A DNA stretch of 64,000 nt from NCBI GenBank assembly GCA_937949725.1, contig CALECT010000153.1:1-64000 (forward strand). The letters are read 5' to 3'. The DNA is from an uncultured Pseudanabaenaceae cyanobacterium (GTDB lineage: Bacteria > Cyanobacteriota > Cyanobacteriia > PCC-9006 > JAAUQQ01). Every line of letters starts with the position of its first letter. The stretch's first letter is position 1. The translations under genes and the position numbers were made by a program. Under the pieces are notes generated by a model. The model saw nothing but the letters and a program-made list of their open reading frames with translations. It ran no database searches and was not told the origin of the DNA. Shown piece after piece: positions 9,167 to 18,355 of this stretch.

Positions 9167-9610
9167 AGGTCATTCCCCCTGACAGAGGCACGAATTAGAG
9201 CATTAGGCTGCTGAAACAACAGCAGAACCCATCGAGTCACGATGCAGTAGATACCAAGCAAGCAAACCGAACAAGATTGAGCGGATATGCATTGGGCAGA
9301 ATCCCAGTCTCGGCCGTTATTTGCATCTGTGGAACTACTACATTTTGGCTGAAGTATATTCCGCAATTGCCCGCTTATATCGTAGCTTCACGGAAAAAAA
9401 CCTGCTGCGAAAGGAGTCATAGGACTGACTTTTGTAAAGTACAGTTCCTAATCTCTATGTTTGAGCGATATTCCATGTATTTGGATGTCGCAACTTATCA
9501 AGATGCTGCGGATTACATCGGTTTATCACGGTTCGCAGAAAGCCTAAGATTCAGCCTGCTCCCAATCGCTAGCCTAGCAACAGAATTCAGCATACTCACG
9601 GCTTGCCAGG

Positions 9611-10516
9611 ATGACAGCTCAACCCTCACTCTTTCGCTCCCTCAGCCCCGGCCAACGCTTCTACGCACTGTGGAAATTTAGCCGACCCCACACCATCATT
9701 GGGACGACCTGTAGCACGCTCAGCCTATTCCTCCTGAGTGGCTCCCAAAACCTCAGCCTTTTCCTTTGGGCTTGGATTGCTTGCCTCTGTGGCAACGTTT
9801 ATATCGTGGGGCTCAACCAACTCACTGATGTCGCCATAGATCGCATCAATAAACCCCATCTCCCCCTAGCCTCCGGGGAATTTTCCCGCACACAAGGGCA
9901 AGGCATTGTCGGCTTTACTGGCATGGCAGCCCTAGCGATCGCCCTCTTTGCCCTCCCCCAAAGCCTTTGGCTCCTAACGACTGTAGCCATTAGTCTCGCC
10001 ATCGGCACGGCCTATTCTTTACCGCCCTTTCGCCTCAAGCGCTTTCCCTTCTGGGCATCGGTCTGCATCTTCACCGTGCGCGGCGTCATCGTTAACCTGG
10101 GCCTGTTCTGGCATTTTGTAGGCAAGTTTGCCCTGCCACCCCACTTGATTGCACTGACCTTATTCGTCCTGGTCTTCACCTTCGCCATCGCCATCTTCAA
10201 AGATATTCCCGATATGGAAGGCGATCGCCAATACAACATCTCAACCTTCACCCTACGCCTTGGAGCTAGACGGATCTTCAATCTGGCCCGCTGGGTGATC
10301 ACAGTTTGTTATGGGGGAATGGCGATCGCAGCAATCACGTTCCTTACCCCAGCCAAACTCCCGCTCCTCCTCCTCAGCCAATTAATCCCCCTGGGCATCT
10401 TTTGGCTCATTAGCCAGCGCGTCAACCTCAAACAGCGCCGCAGCATCACTCTCTTCTACCAGTTCATCTGGATTCTCTTCTTCACCCAATACCTGATCTA
10501 TCCCCTCGCCTTTTAA
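9611..10516 (+). CDS. hpt: Homogentisate phytyltransferase (UbiA family prenyltransferase)
   Basis: FSRPHTIIGTTCSTLSLFLL, GLNQLTDVAIDRINKPHLPLASGEFS, FKDIPDMEGDRQYNISTFTLRLG. Confidence 0.9.
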   Translation: MTAQPSLFRSLSPGQRFYALWKFSRPHTIIGTTCSTLSLFLLSGSQNLSLFLWAWIACLCGNVYIVGLNQLTDVAIDRINKPHLPLASGEFSRTQGQGIVGFTGMAALAIALFALPQSLWLLTTVAISLAIGTAYSLPPFRLKRFPFWASVCIFTVRGVIVNLGLFWHFVGKFALPPHLIALTLFVLVFTFAIAIFKDIPDMEGDRQYNISTFTLRLGARRIFNLARWVITVCYGGMAIAAITFLTPAKLPLLLLSQLIPLGIFWLISQRVNLKQRRSITLFYQFIWILFFTQYLIYPLAF

Positions 10517-10604
10517 CCTCCGGTCAGGTCAAGATAGGACCCCCCCCCAAAGAATCAGTCTCGAAAGCTAATTTCTTCGCCTTTAGCAAGCAACGAACCG
10601 TCCC

Positions 10605-11378
10605 ATGCTTCGCCTCTCCCAAGGGCTACTTAGCCTACTAGATAGCTGCCCGCGAAAATTCCAATACAGCGTCCTGGAACAGTTCACCCCGCCCCCTGCA
10701 GAGCAACAGCAAAACAGCCTGGACTGGGGCAATCGTTTCCATCTGCTCATGCAGCAGGCTCAGCTTGAGCTGCCCCTGGCAGCCTTGCTCCATGGCCAAG
10801 AGGCGATGCGCCAAGCCTTTGAGGCCCTGCATCAAGCCAATCCTCAACTGCTAGCCCCCAGGCCAGGAGCCCAATACGACAGCGAGCATCTGCGCAGCTT
10901 TAGCCTAGGGGGCCATAGCTTCAGCGTCATTTACGATCTACTCATTCGTGAAGCAGAACAAGCTCAAATCCTAGACTGGAAAACCTACCCCAAGCCCATT
11001 ACAGCTCAGACCTTAGCGGACGACTGGCAAACCAAGCTCTACTGCTTTAGCCTCGTCGAAACCAGCCAGTACAAACCGGAACAGGTTTCAATGACCTACT
11101 GGTTCGTACGCGGCAAAGACGGCAATCGTCAACCAGAGTCATTACGACTTCCTTACAGTCCACAGAAACATAAACAAATCAGGCAAAGCATCGTCGAGCA
11201 AACCCATCAACTCAATCAGTGGATGGGGAAATACCAACAAGGAGAAGCATTGCCTCAAATCCCATGGGGAAAAATGTGCGATCGCTGCAACTTTCTCAAC
11301 CGCTGCCGAGGTAACAATAAACAGACCCCAGAATCATTTGCAGTTGACCTGGAGGCGATCGCAGAAGTGTCACTCTAG
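10605..11378 (+). CDS. PD-(D/E)XK nuclease family protein
   Basis: LRLSQGLLSLLDSCPRKFQYSVLEQ, YDLLIREAEQAQILDWKTY (DxK core), C-term CDRCNFLNRCRG. Confidence 0.85.
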   Translation: MLRLSQGLLSLLDSCPRKFQYSVLEQFTPPPAEQQQNSLDWGNRFHLLMQQAQLELPLAALLHGQEAMRQAFEALHQANPQLLAPRPGAQYDSEHLRSFSLGGHSFSVIYDLLIREAEQAQILDWKTYPKPITAQTLADDWQTKLYCFSLVETSQYKPEQVSMTYWFVRGKDGNRQPESLRLPYSPQKHKQIRQSIVEQTHQLNQWMGKYQQGEALPQIPWGKMCDRCNFLNRCRGNNKQTPESFAVDLEAIAEVSL

Positions 11379-11447
11379 ACCTGTGAAGACGAAATCACCC
11401 CCGTTATAGTTGAAAGCATAAACGGACTGGGAATACGCCCAAAACCT

Positions 11448-11528
11448 CTAGGCATCAGCATCTTCTGTCATTACACCTCGGGTCAAAACCATAATGATGA
11501 TAATCATGGCAGGAATCGCAACGCCCAT
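11448..11528 (-). CDS. Possible 26-aa membrane peptide
   Basis: Manual translation MGVAIPAMIIIIMVLTRGVMTEDADA*; GGAG at SD-like spacing before the ATG. Confidence 0.3.
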   Translation of the reverse strand: MGVAIPAMIIIIMVLTRGVMTEDADA

Positions 11529-11765
11529 GGGAAATTCTCCAAACAGAGTAGAACAGAGATAGCGAACCGCAAGCTTTACCCGGAAATAACTCAGTAAATG
11601 CTTGCAGGACCAACCACTATCTATTCGGTTTTACAGGTAGAAACCCTGAAACCCCGAGGCTTTACGGAAGCTTTTGAAAGGTATTTTTTTCACCCTTCAA
11701 AGGATTTTAAATGACTAAAACTCTGAAAAAATAAATTCAAAAACTCGAAAGATTTCCTGAGTTCG

Positions 11766-14150
11766 TTAAGTCCCCACAGCAATCCAGTCTGTGGAGCTTA
11801 ATTGAGGAATAAAAGTAGAACTGACTTTAGATAAACCATCCATTTCCCAGATAGCATTGGCACCCGAGACACTATTACGCCAAGCCAAATCAACCTTGCC
11901 ATCTCGGGTATAGTCAGCAGCACCCACAATATCCCAAGCAGCAGCATCCAGGCTAGGCAGGAAGCTAGCAGTTTCCAGCACAGGTCCGTTCATTGTCCAG
12001 ATGGCATTCTGCCCCGTAGAAGCGTTACGCCAAATCAGTTCATCCACAGAATCCCCATTGAAATCTCCCGTTGCAGCAATCTGCCAGTCAAGATTCCCAA
12101 AGCCACCATTGACTCCAAGATTTAAGACTGTTAAGTCAAGAAATTCAGCTTCGGAAAAGTCTGCACCATTGAGTTCCCACAGGGCCATAGCTCCCGATTG
12201 AGCATGACGCCAGATAAACTCAATATTCGCATCCTGATCAAAGTTACCCGCTGACTCTAAGCGCCAGTCAGGCGATTCCAATTTCTTGTTAGTTGTCAAA
12301 AATTGGCTGGTCTCACGACGATCGCCATTCATCAGCCAAACTGCATTTTCGAATGTATCGTACTTGCGCCAGAAGATATCTTCCTGACCATCACCATTAA
12401 AATCTGCGGTACCCACAATTTCCCAATCGGTGAGCAACGGCACATCAGTGAGAAACGCTCTAGAAACGGCACCTTCGTTAGCAGAAACCTCCTGGATCGA
12501 CCAATAGGCCGTACTGCCAGTCGCCTGGTTATACCAAAGCAAGTCACTGAAGCCATCCAAATCAAAGTCCAGCTTGCTAATTGCCGGTTGATCAAAGGTC
12601 ACTGCAATGGGCACCGCTCCACTAAAAGTCGGATCAGGCTGATAGCCCAAACGGGATGAATCACTCAGGTAAGCGTTAATATCACGGAGCGTCCCCGTGA
12701 GCTGCAATTCTCCTCCTCCGCCAGACAAGATAGTGGGCGTGAGCACCAAGTTCACATCACTACTGGGAGCAAAACTTCCCCGATCTACTGAAAGCGTGAC
12801 GCTGGTTGCACCTGTGTCACCATCAAGATCATTGAGGAGCAACTCAGGGAACGCCAGCACATTCCCTGAATTGACGGTAATCGTAGGGTTACTATCTGGA
12901 GTACTCACCGATATCTCAGAAATGCGAGTGCTGCCTCCAGCAGAAGGCGATAAGTCCCCTAAAAAGACCAAACTCGGCAACTCATTAAAGTCAGGCAGGG
13001 AAATATCACCAAAGGGTGACGGCACTGCTGGCGGCTCGTAGCCTGTGTAATCCCTCAGTTTCCCCTGAAGAATTGCCACACCATTCGATGAGAGCTGATA
13101 CAAGTCGTCCTTAACGACAACGTCATAGCGATTCAGCTGAGTCGTATCAACGCCAACCCCCTCTGCTTGAGTAAACAGCGTCCGAAAATCGCTTGGAGGA
13201 TTAGCATCAGGCTCTAGGGAAGGATCGGATTGCGTTGAACCGTCTTCATGGGCCCAAATACGATCTTCAAAAAAGTTAAGCGCAATCCCTTGTTGATCCT
13301 GACTGAGCAAGAGCAAACTAAATCCTGCTCGGTCATCTTTGCCATCGTTATTTTTATTGGCAGTACTGCTCCTCTGTTCAGACAAGATTTGCCCCGAGAA
13401 CGAGAAGGTGTATCCCAAGTTGCGGTCCAAGGCAGGAAATTGATTATTGACAGGCGTCAGCGAAATGTTCCCAAAACCAAATCCAGCCTGATAGTTACTG
13501 AAGCCTCCGCTGATCGCCAAGTCTGTTGTCAAGACAGTCCCATTGGCATCGGCTACCGCATCAATGGAGCCCGAGCCTAACAGCTCAAATTGATCAATAT
13601 ATGACAGCCAAGGGCCACCCGCAGCAGCACCTGACTGATCTGGCCTCCTGCCGGTCGTGCCATCGTACAAGGTCAGCGTTTGAGAAACAGTGGGCAGATC
13701 GTCTACCCCAGCGACCGCAACGGTCTTCACCACAGGAGCTACAACCGTCTGACCTGCAACCCCAAGGGAAACAGCAACTTGGCGATCGCCGGTTGCCAGA
13801 CTATCTGACACATTTTCATAGCGAAGGGAACGCAACACCGCCAAGACTGAAGCAGCATCCGCATTATTGCCAAAGAGGACTGTGAAGTCCTCCCCCCCAA
13901 TCCCACCGCTAAAGGTCGCGACGTCCTGGCCATTGACCTTCACAATGCGACCATCCAAGGTCACTACGCCCTCTCCCACAGTCAACCGGTCTGACGGCAA
14001 GGCCCCACTAGAAATCGCAACAGTCAGTTCATAGCCCGCAAGGTTGGTCGGTAACCCCGAAGCATCAAACTGAGCAGTGACATCTAGCGCGATCGCAGCG
14101 GCATTCTCCGTATAAATAGGAGATAGACCCGCCAACGTAATACTTGCCAT
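11766..14150 (-). CDS. Large protein with C-terminal FG-GAP/VCBS-like repeats, no signal peptide
   Basis: N-term MASITLAGLSPIYTENAAAIAL; C-term repeats TDWEIVGTADFNGDGQEDIFWRK, LDWQIAATGDFNGDSVDELIWRN, AAWDIVGAADYTRDGKVDLAWRN. Confidence 0.85.
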   Translation of the reverse strand: MASITLAGLSPIYTENAAAIALDVTAQFDASGLPTNLAGYELTVAISSGALPSDRLTVGEGVVTLDGRIVKVNGQDVATFSGGIGGEDFTVLFGNNADAASVLAVLRSLRYENVSDSLATGDRQVAVSLGVAGQTVVAPVVKTVAVAGVDDLPTVSQTLTLYDGTTGRRPDQSGAAAGGPWLSYIDQFELLGSGSIDAVADANGTVLTTDLAISGGFSNYQAGFGFGNISLTPVNNQFPALDRNLGYTFSFSGQILSEQRSSTANKNNDGKDDRAGFSLLLLSQDQQGIALNFFEDRIWAHEDGSTQSDPSLEPDANPPSDFRTLFTQAEGVGVDTTQLNRYDVVVKDDLYQLSSNGVAILQGKLRDYTGYEPPAVPSPFGDISLPDFNELPSLVFLGDLSPSAGGSTRISEISVSTPDSNPTITVNSGNVLAFPELLLNDLDGDTGATSVTLSVDRGSFAPSSDVNLVLTPTILSGGGGELQLTGTLRDINAYLSDSSRLGYQPDPTFSGAVPIAVTFDQPAISKLDFDLDGFSDLLWYNQATGSTAYWSIQEVSANEGAVSRAFLTDVPLLTDWEIVGTADFNGDGQEDIFWRKYDTFENAVWLMNGDRRETSQFLTTNKKLESPDWRLESAGNFDQDANIEFIWRHAQSGAMALWELNGADFSEAEFLDLTVLNLGVNGGFGNLDWQIAATGDFNGDSVDELIWRNASTGQNAIWTMNGPVLETASFLPSLDAAAWDIVGAADYTRDGKVDLAWRNSVSGANAIWEMDGLSKVSSTFIPQLSSTDWIAVGT

Positions 14151-14232
14151 AAAACCCAGGAAATTAAAGACAATAATAAACGGCTAATTGGCTCAAAATA
14201 ATGAGTGCCCCAATTAGGAAGATAAAAATAAT

Positions 14233-14280
14233 AAGACTGCCCCAATCGTAGAACCTGGTTCAAACCAACGGGGCAGTCTT
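14233..14280 (-). terminator. Intrinsic-terminator-like hairpin or 5' leader element
   Basis: Perfect 11-bp stem aagactgcccc/ggggcagtctt; on the minus strand followed by ATTATTTTTAT; lies about 80 nt upstream of the 14150 start. Confidence 0.5.
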
Positions 14281-14415
14281 AGGGAAGCTTTAAGTCCCGC
14301 TTCAATTATGGGTCCAAGAAATGGAGCAAATATATCGAACCTGAATCGTTAACGAGGAAGAATCTTCTACAAGGAAAGATCGCCTGGCAGCATCTTGATT
14401 CAAGGCCAGTTCAAT

Positions 14416-14751
14416 TTAAAACAGAACATGACCGTAGGGGAGCGTCAGATCTAAGCGAAAACAAGGTTTCTGCTTGGTGGCATCAGCTCCCCCAGGGAGC
14501 TTCGCCTTCAAGGTTGCCAACTTCTCTGCAGCCAGGGCATCCTCCCCGAGGGAGCTGTGACCCTTATTAACCTGGGGGCGATCGCTCGCATTGACCGGAC
14601 CAGCACCGTGGGAATATCCTGCGGAAGTCTTGATGGAGAAGTCATCAGGCTGAGTCTCAACAGTCGTCACGGAAAAGCATGACCGAGGGCTTACAAAAGT
14701 CCGGGGGACGACATTCATATCTGTAGTCTCAAAAGCCAATTGGAGTCGCAA
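14416..14751 (-). CDS. Hypothetical protein (weak)
   Basis: 111-aa ORF in an otherwise empty intergenic region, followed by the minus-strand terminator-like hairpin at 14233-14280. Confidence 0.25.
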   Translation of the reverse strand: MRLQLAFETTDMNVVPRTFVSPRSCFSVTTVETQPDDFSIKTSAGYSHGAGPVNASDRPQVNKGHSSLGEDALAAEKLATLKAKLPGGADATKQKPCFRLDLTLPYGHVLF

Positions 14752-14977
14752 AGACAGCTATTGATTCAGCTGTAGCTCTAGCTTATTCCGAGGTAATGGG
14801 TTTCTCCATCTACAGAATCACCCAAACCTTGTGGCGAAAGAATTTTGAATTGCTCTGAGAATAAAAGTATTTTGGGTAGTTGTACGGAGGGCCATTTAAG
14901 CGATCGCTCACTACCTCATTTTCAATTCCAATCATATTTAGATGATTTGTGAAGTAAAACCTCTATTTCTGTAATTG

Positions 14978-15010
14978 AAAGCCCCCTATCAGTTTTGACA
15001 GGGGGCTTTT
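14978..15010 (-). terminator. Probable terminator downstream of ndhF
   Basis: aaagccccctatc...gacagggggcttt stem with one mismatch, just past the minus-strand ndhF stop. Confidence 0.6.
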
Positions 15011-15076
15011 GATTACAGACTTAAACCAGTCTCTTGTCAGGGGCTATGCCCAAAAGACTTGGGACTGAATCCAGCT

Positions 15077-17131
15077 TTAAGTCACCCCGAAGACAACGAC
15101 GAGCCCCAAGACCGCACCAAACACAATCAATGCGTAGAACTGAGCCCGGCCATTCTCAAAGTACTTGAGGCCTTCTCCCGTCACGAGAGTCACGAAGCCG
15201 GTCAAGTTGACCACACCATCCACAACCTTGGAATCCACCTCTAGCACCTGGCGGGCCAGACGACGACTGCCCTGGACGAACAGCAGGTTATTGATGTCGT
15301 CCAAGTACCACTTGTTGCGGGAAAACCAGTAGAGAGGCTCAAAGCGCTTGGCGATCGCAGCCGGATCAATGGTCTTAGTGCGATACATCAACGAAGCCAG
15401 AGTAATGCCAATCAGGCCAATCCCTACTGAGCTTCCACCATTCACGAGGAACTCCATCAAGTCCACCTCATGGGCAGCTTCGATGACTTCGTTCGGCGGA
15501 AAGATGAACGCCTCAAATTTATTGGCAAAAGGCGTCCCAATCAAACCAATCAGCGCTGCTGGGATCGCAAGAAGCATCAGCGGGAGCGTCATGGTGATGG
15601 GAGACTCATGGGGCTCCGACGCATGGTGATGGTCATCGTGACCGCCATGGTCAGCCGTTGCAGCCAGCTCTTGCTTCTGCATTGCACCAGGACCAAAGGC
15701 AAAAACGCCAGCAGCTTCAGCCTTCAACTGGCCCTTGATCGTCGTATCCGTGCCTCGGAAGTCACCTTCAAAGGTCATGAAATACATGCGGAACATGTAG
15801 AACGCCGTCATACCAGCAGTGGCGTAGCCAATCAGCCACAGCACTGGGTTGGCCTGGAAAGTCGCCCCCAGGATTTCATCCTTAGACCAGAAACCGGCAA
15901 AAGGTGGAATCCCAGAAATTGCCAGTGTTCCCACCAAGAACGTCAGTGATGTCGCAGGCATATACTTGCGTAAATTGCCCATCAAGCGCATGTCTTGAGC
16001 AAGGACTGCGTCATGGCCCACAACCTCTTCCATGCCATGAATCACCGAGCCAGAGCCAAGGAACAGCATGGCCTTGAAGTAGGCATGGGTCATGAGGTGG
16101 AACAGACCAGCGGTGTAAGCCCCAACGCCCATCGCTAGAACCATGTAGCCCAGCTGGGACATCGTCGAATAGGCAAGGCCCTTCTTAATGTCGTTTTGAG
16201 TCAGGGCGATCGTTGCACCAATGAAGGCCGTAATGGCTCCCACCCAGGCAATGAAATTCATCACCGCAGGCAGCTGCTCAAAAACAGGGAACATACGAGC
16301 CACGAGGAACACGCCCGCAGCCACCATGGTCGCCGCATGTATCAGCGCCGAGATGGGGGTCGGCCCTTCCATGGCGTCCGGCAGCCAAACATGAAGCGGG
16401 AACTGGGCCGATTTGGCCATCGGTCCCATAAAGACCAAAATCGCAAAAGTCGTGGCCAGGCCAGCACTCAGAGCCCCCGAAGAGATCAGCGTCTCTAGAC
16501 GCTCACCCATCAGCGCAAACTCAAAGGTCCCCGTCGCCCAATAGAGGCCTAACATGCCGAGCAAGAGGCCAAAATCACCTACCCGGTTTGTAACGAAGGC
16601 CTTCTGGCAGGCATCAGCAGCACCCTTGCGGTCGTACCAAAAGCCAATCAGCAGGTAGGAACACATGCCCACCAGCTCCCAGAACACGTAGATCTGAACC
16701 AAGTTAGGGCTCAGAACCAGGCCCAACATGGAGGCACTAAAGAGGCTGAGATAGGCGTAGAAGCGAACATATCCTTTGTCATGGGACATGTAGCCGTCGG
16801 TGTAAATCATCACCAGCATCGCCACCGAGGTAACCACCGCCAACATCAGAGTTGTGAGGTGATCAACGGTGTAGCCCATGTAAAGGTGAAAATCACCCGC
16901 AGCGGCCCATTCAAAGGTCCGCAAATAGGTTTCATGCCCCTGGATCTGACTCCACAGGAGCGCAAAAGAAAGGGTTGCAGCTGCTCCCATAAGGGTGAGA
17001 ATGACGATCGCATTCACCTGGCGCAACTTATTGGTTGCATCATTGAACGACAACAGTCCAATGCCAACCAACATCGCACCGAACAGCGGCAGGACTGGAA
17101 TCAGCCATGCGTAGTCGTACAGAATTTCCAT
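15077..17131 (-). CDS. ndhF: NAD(P)H-quinone oxidoreductase subunit 5 (NdhF1)
   Basis: VFWELVGMCSYLLIGFWYDRKGAADACQKAFVTNRVGDFGLLLG; FPLHVWLPDAMEGPTPISALIHAATMVAAGVFLVARM; NDIKKGLAYSTMSQLGYM. Confidence 0.97.
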   Translation of the reverse strand: MEILYDYAWLIPVLPLFGAMLVGIGLLSFNDATNKLRQVNAIVILTLMGAAATLSFALLWSQIQGHETYLRTFEWAAAGDFHLYMGYTVDHLTTLMLAVVTSVAMLVMIYTDGYMSHDKGYVRFYAYLSLFSASMLGLVLSPNLVQIYVFWELVGMCSYLLIGFWYDRKGAADACQKAFVTNRVGDFGLLLGMLGLYWATGTFEFALMGERLETLISSGALSAGLATTFAILVFMGPMAKSAQFPLHVWLPDAMEGPTPISALIHAATMVAAGVFLVARMFPVFEQLPAVMNFIAWVGAITAFIGATIALTQNDIKKGLAYSTMSQLGYMVLAMGVGAYTAGLFHLMTHAYFKAMLFLGSGSVIHGMEEVVGHDAVLAQDMRLMGNLRKYMPATSLTFLVGTLAISGIPPFAGFWSKDEILGATFQANPVLWLIGYATAGMTAFYMFRMYFMTFEGDFRGTDTTIKGQLKAEAAGVFAFGPGAMQKQELAATADHGGHDDHHHASEPHESPITMTLPLMLLAIPAALIGLIGTPFANKFEAFIFPPNEVIEAAHEVDLMEFLVNGGSSVGIGLIGITLASLMYRTKTIDPAAIAKRFEPLYWFSRNKWYLDDINNLLFVQGSRRLARQVLEVDSKVVDGVVNLTGFVTLVTGEGLKYFENGRAQFYALIVFGAVLGLVVVFGVT

Positions 17132-17332
17132 TACTTGGCCTCGGCTCTGGTTCAGATCCGCTAAAACTGGGTCTCGGGCAAATCTTTCTCATTCTACACA
17201 GAGAAGATAAAGCCCATCATTCCAAGGGATTATCTCTAGGATCAAGTCAGAATCTAGGCGACATATCAAGAAATGGCAATGTAGCAGCTACGGTCCTGCG
17301 ATAGAAAGAACGAAAGCTCGCTCAAAACAGAA

Positions 17333-17366
17333 ATTGCTCCGCAAACCTCAGCGCTTGCGGAGCAAT
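17333..17366 (-). terminator. Hairpin between thioredoxin gene and ndhF
   Basis: Perfect 12-bp stem attgctccgcaa/ttgcggagcaat. Confidence 0.5.
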
Positions 17367-17497
17367 CTGAGCCGACGATGCAGCAAGATTAATTTCTACG
17401 GGCGGTCAATGAGCAGAGAGGCATGGGTCAGACAAGCTGATTGCCCAAAGGCTTTAAAAGCAAGCCTGAGCGATCTCAGCTCAATCTAAAGCCTGAC

Positions 17498-17812
17498 CTA
17501 CAAAAGTCGTTGCAGAGCCTGCTCCAATTCCTCTCGTTCGCTGAAGCCCTCAATGCGATCGCGAACCTCCCCCTGCTGCACCAGCATCAAGGTTGGCAAG
17601 GTCTTAAGCTGATAAGCACTGGCAATTTTAAAGTTCTCATCAGCATTGATACTGACGATCTTGCATCCTGGGTTAAGGCGCGCCTGAATTTGATTCAGCA
17701 CTGGGTTAACAAGGCGGCAAACCCCACACCAAGGCGCCCAGAAGTTAATCAAGACCGGAAGCGGCGACTCAATCACTTCGCGCTGAAAGGTGGCTTCGTT
17801 AACGGCTATCAC
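17498..17812 (-). CDS. Thioredoxin family protein
   Basis: VLINFWAPWCGVCRLVNPVLNQIQARL...LKTLPTLMLVQQGEVRDRIEGF; WCGVC active site. Confidence 0.93.
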   Translation of the reverse strand: MIAVNEATFQREVIESPLPVLINFWAPWCGVCRLVNPVLNQIQARLNPGCKIVSINADENFKIASAYQLKTLPTLMLVQQGEVRDRIEGFSEREELEQALQRLL

Positions 17813-18355
17813 AAATGTTTCCTAAAAAGTTGACCCCAAAGCCTAAGAGCGAATCAAAAAAAAGCAGACTGCCTTAGGTAGGCACTCAGGAGAAAAGCCC
17901 CTAAGCAAATAAAAAAACAGATAAAGACCCTTTTGCCCCTATCGGATAACACCAGGATTGAATGAGGAGATTCAATCTGAACCAGCAGACTAGTCAGTCA
18001 TGACCACGTTTTGAAGAGTCAGACAGGGGTGAATCCTGCATCAAGAACTAAGTAGATCTATATAACAGAACCAACCAAAATCCCATACAGGATGACTAGG
18101 ATGTTACGGACTTATCCGAAAAGACAAACTTTACCTTATGCCTTTCATTAAGAATTATGTTATCAGGCATCGTATGCGACCAACTCAGGGATCACGCCTT
18201 AAGAAACTCTGATGATGAGGGATCTAGAGGATCACAGGTAATCAGGAGCTTAAGGTTTTCTTTTGAATTAGAGTCCACTGAGATTCCACAAGATTTTCAG
18301 TACGAGCCTATTGTCAAGGATTGCTGAATCAGCTTTGACTCCAGCGCTGCTTGAC

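Noticed and set aside
9277-9681. 134-aa ORF upstream of hpt
   Set aside because: Composition not protein-like and it overlaps the hpt start; likely spurious.
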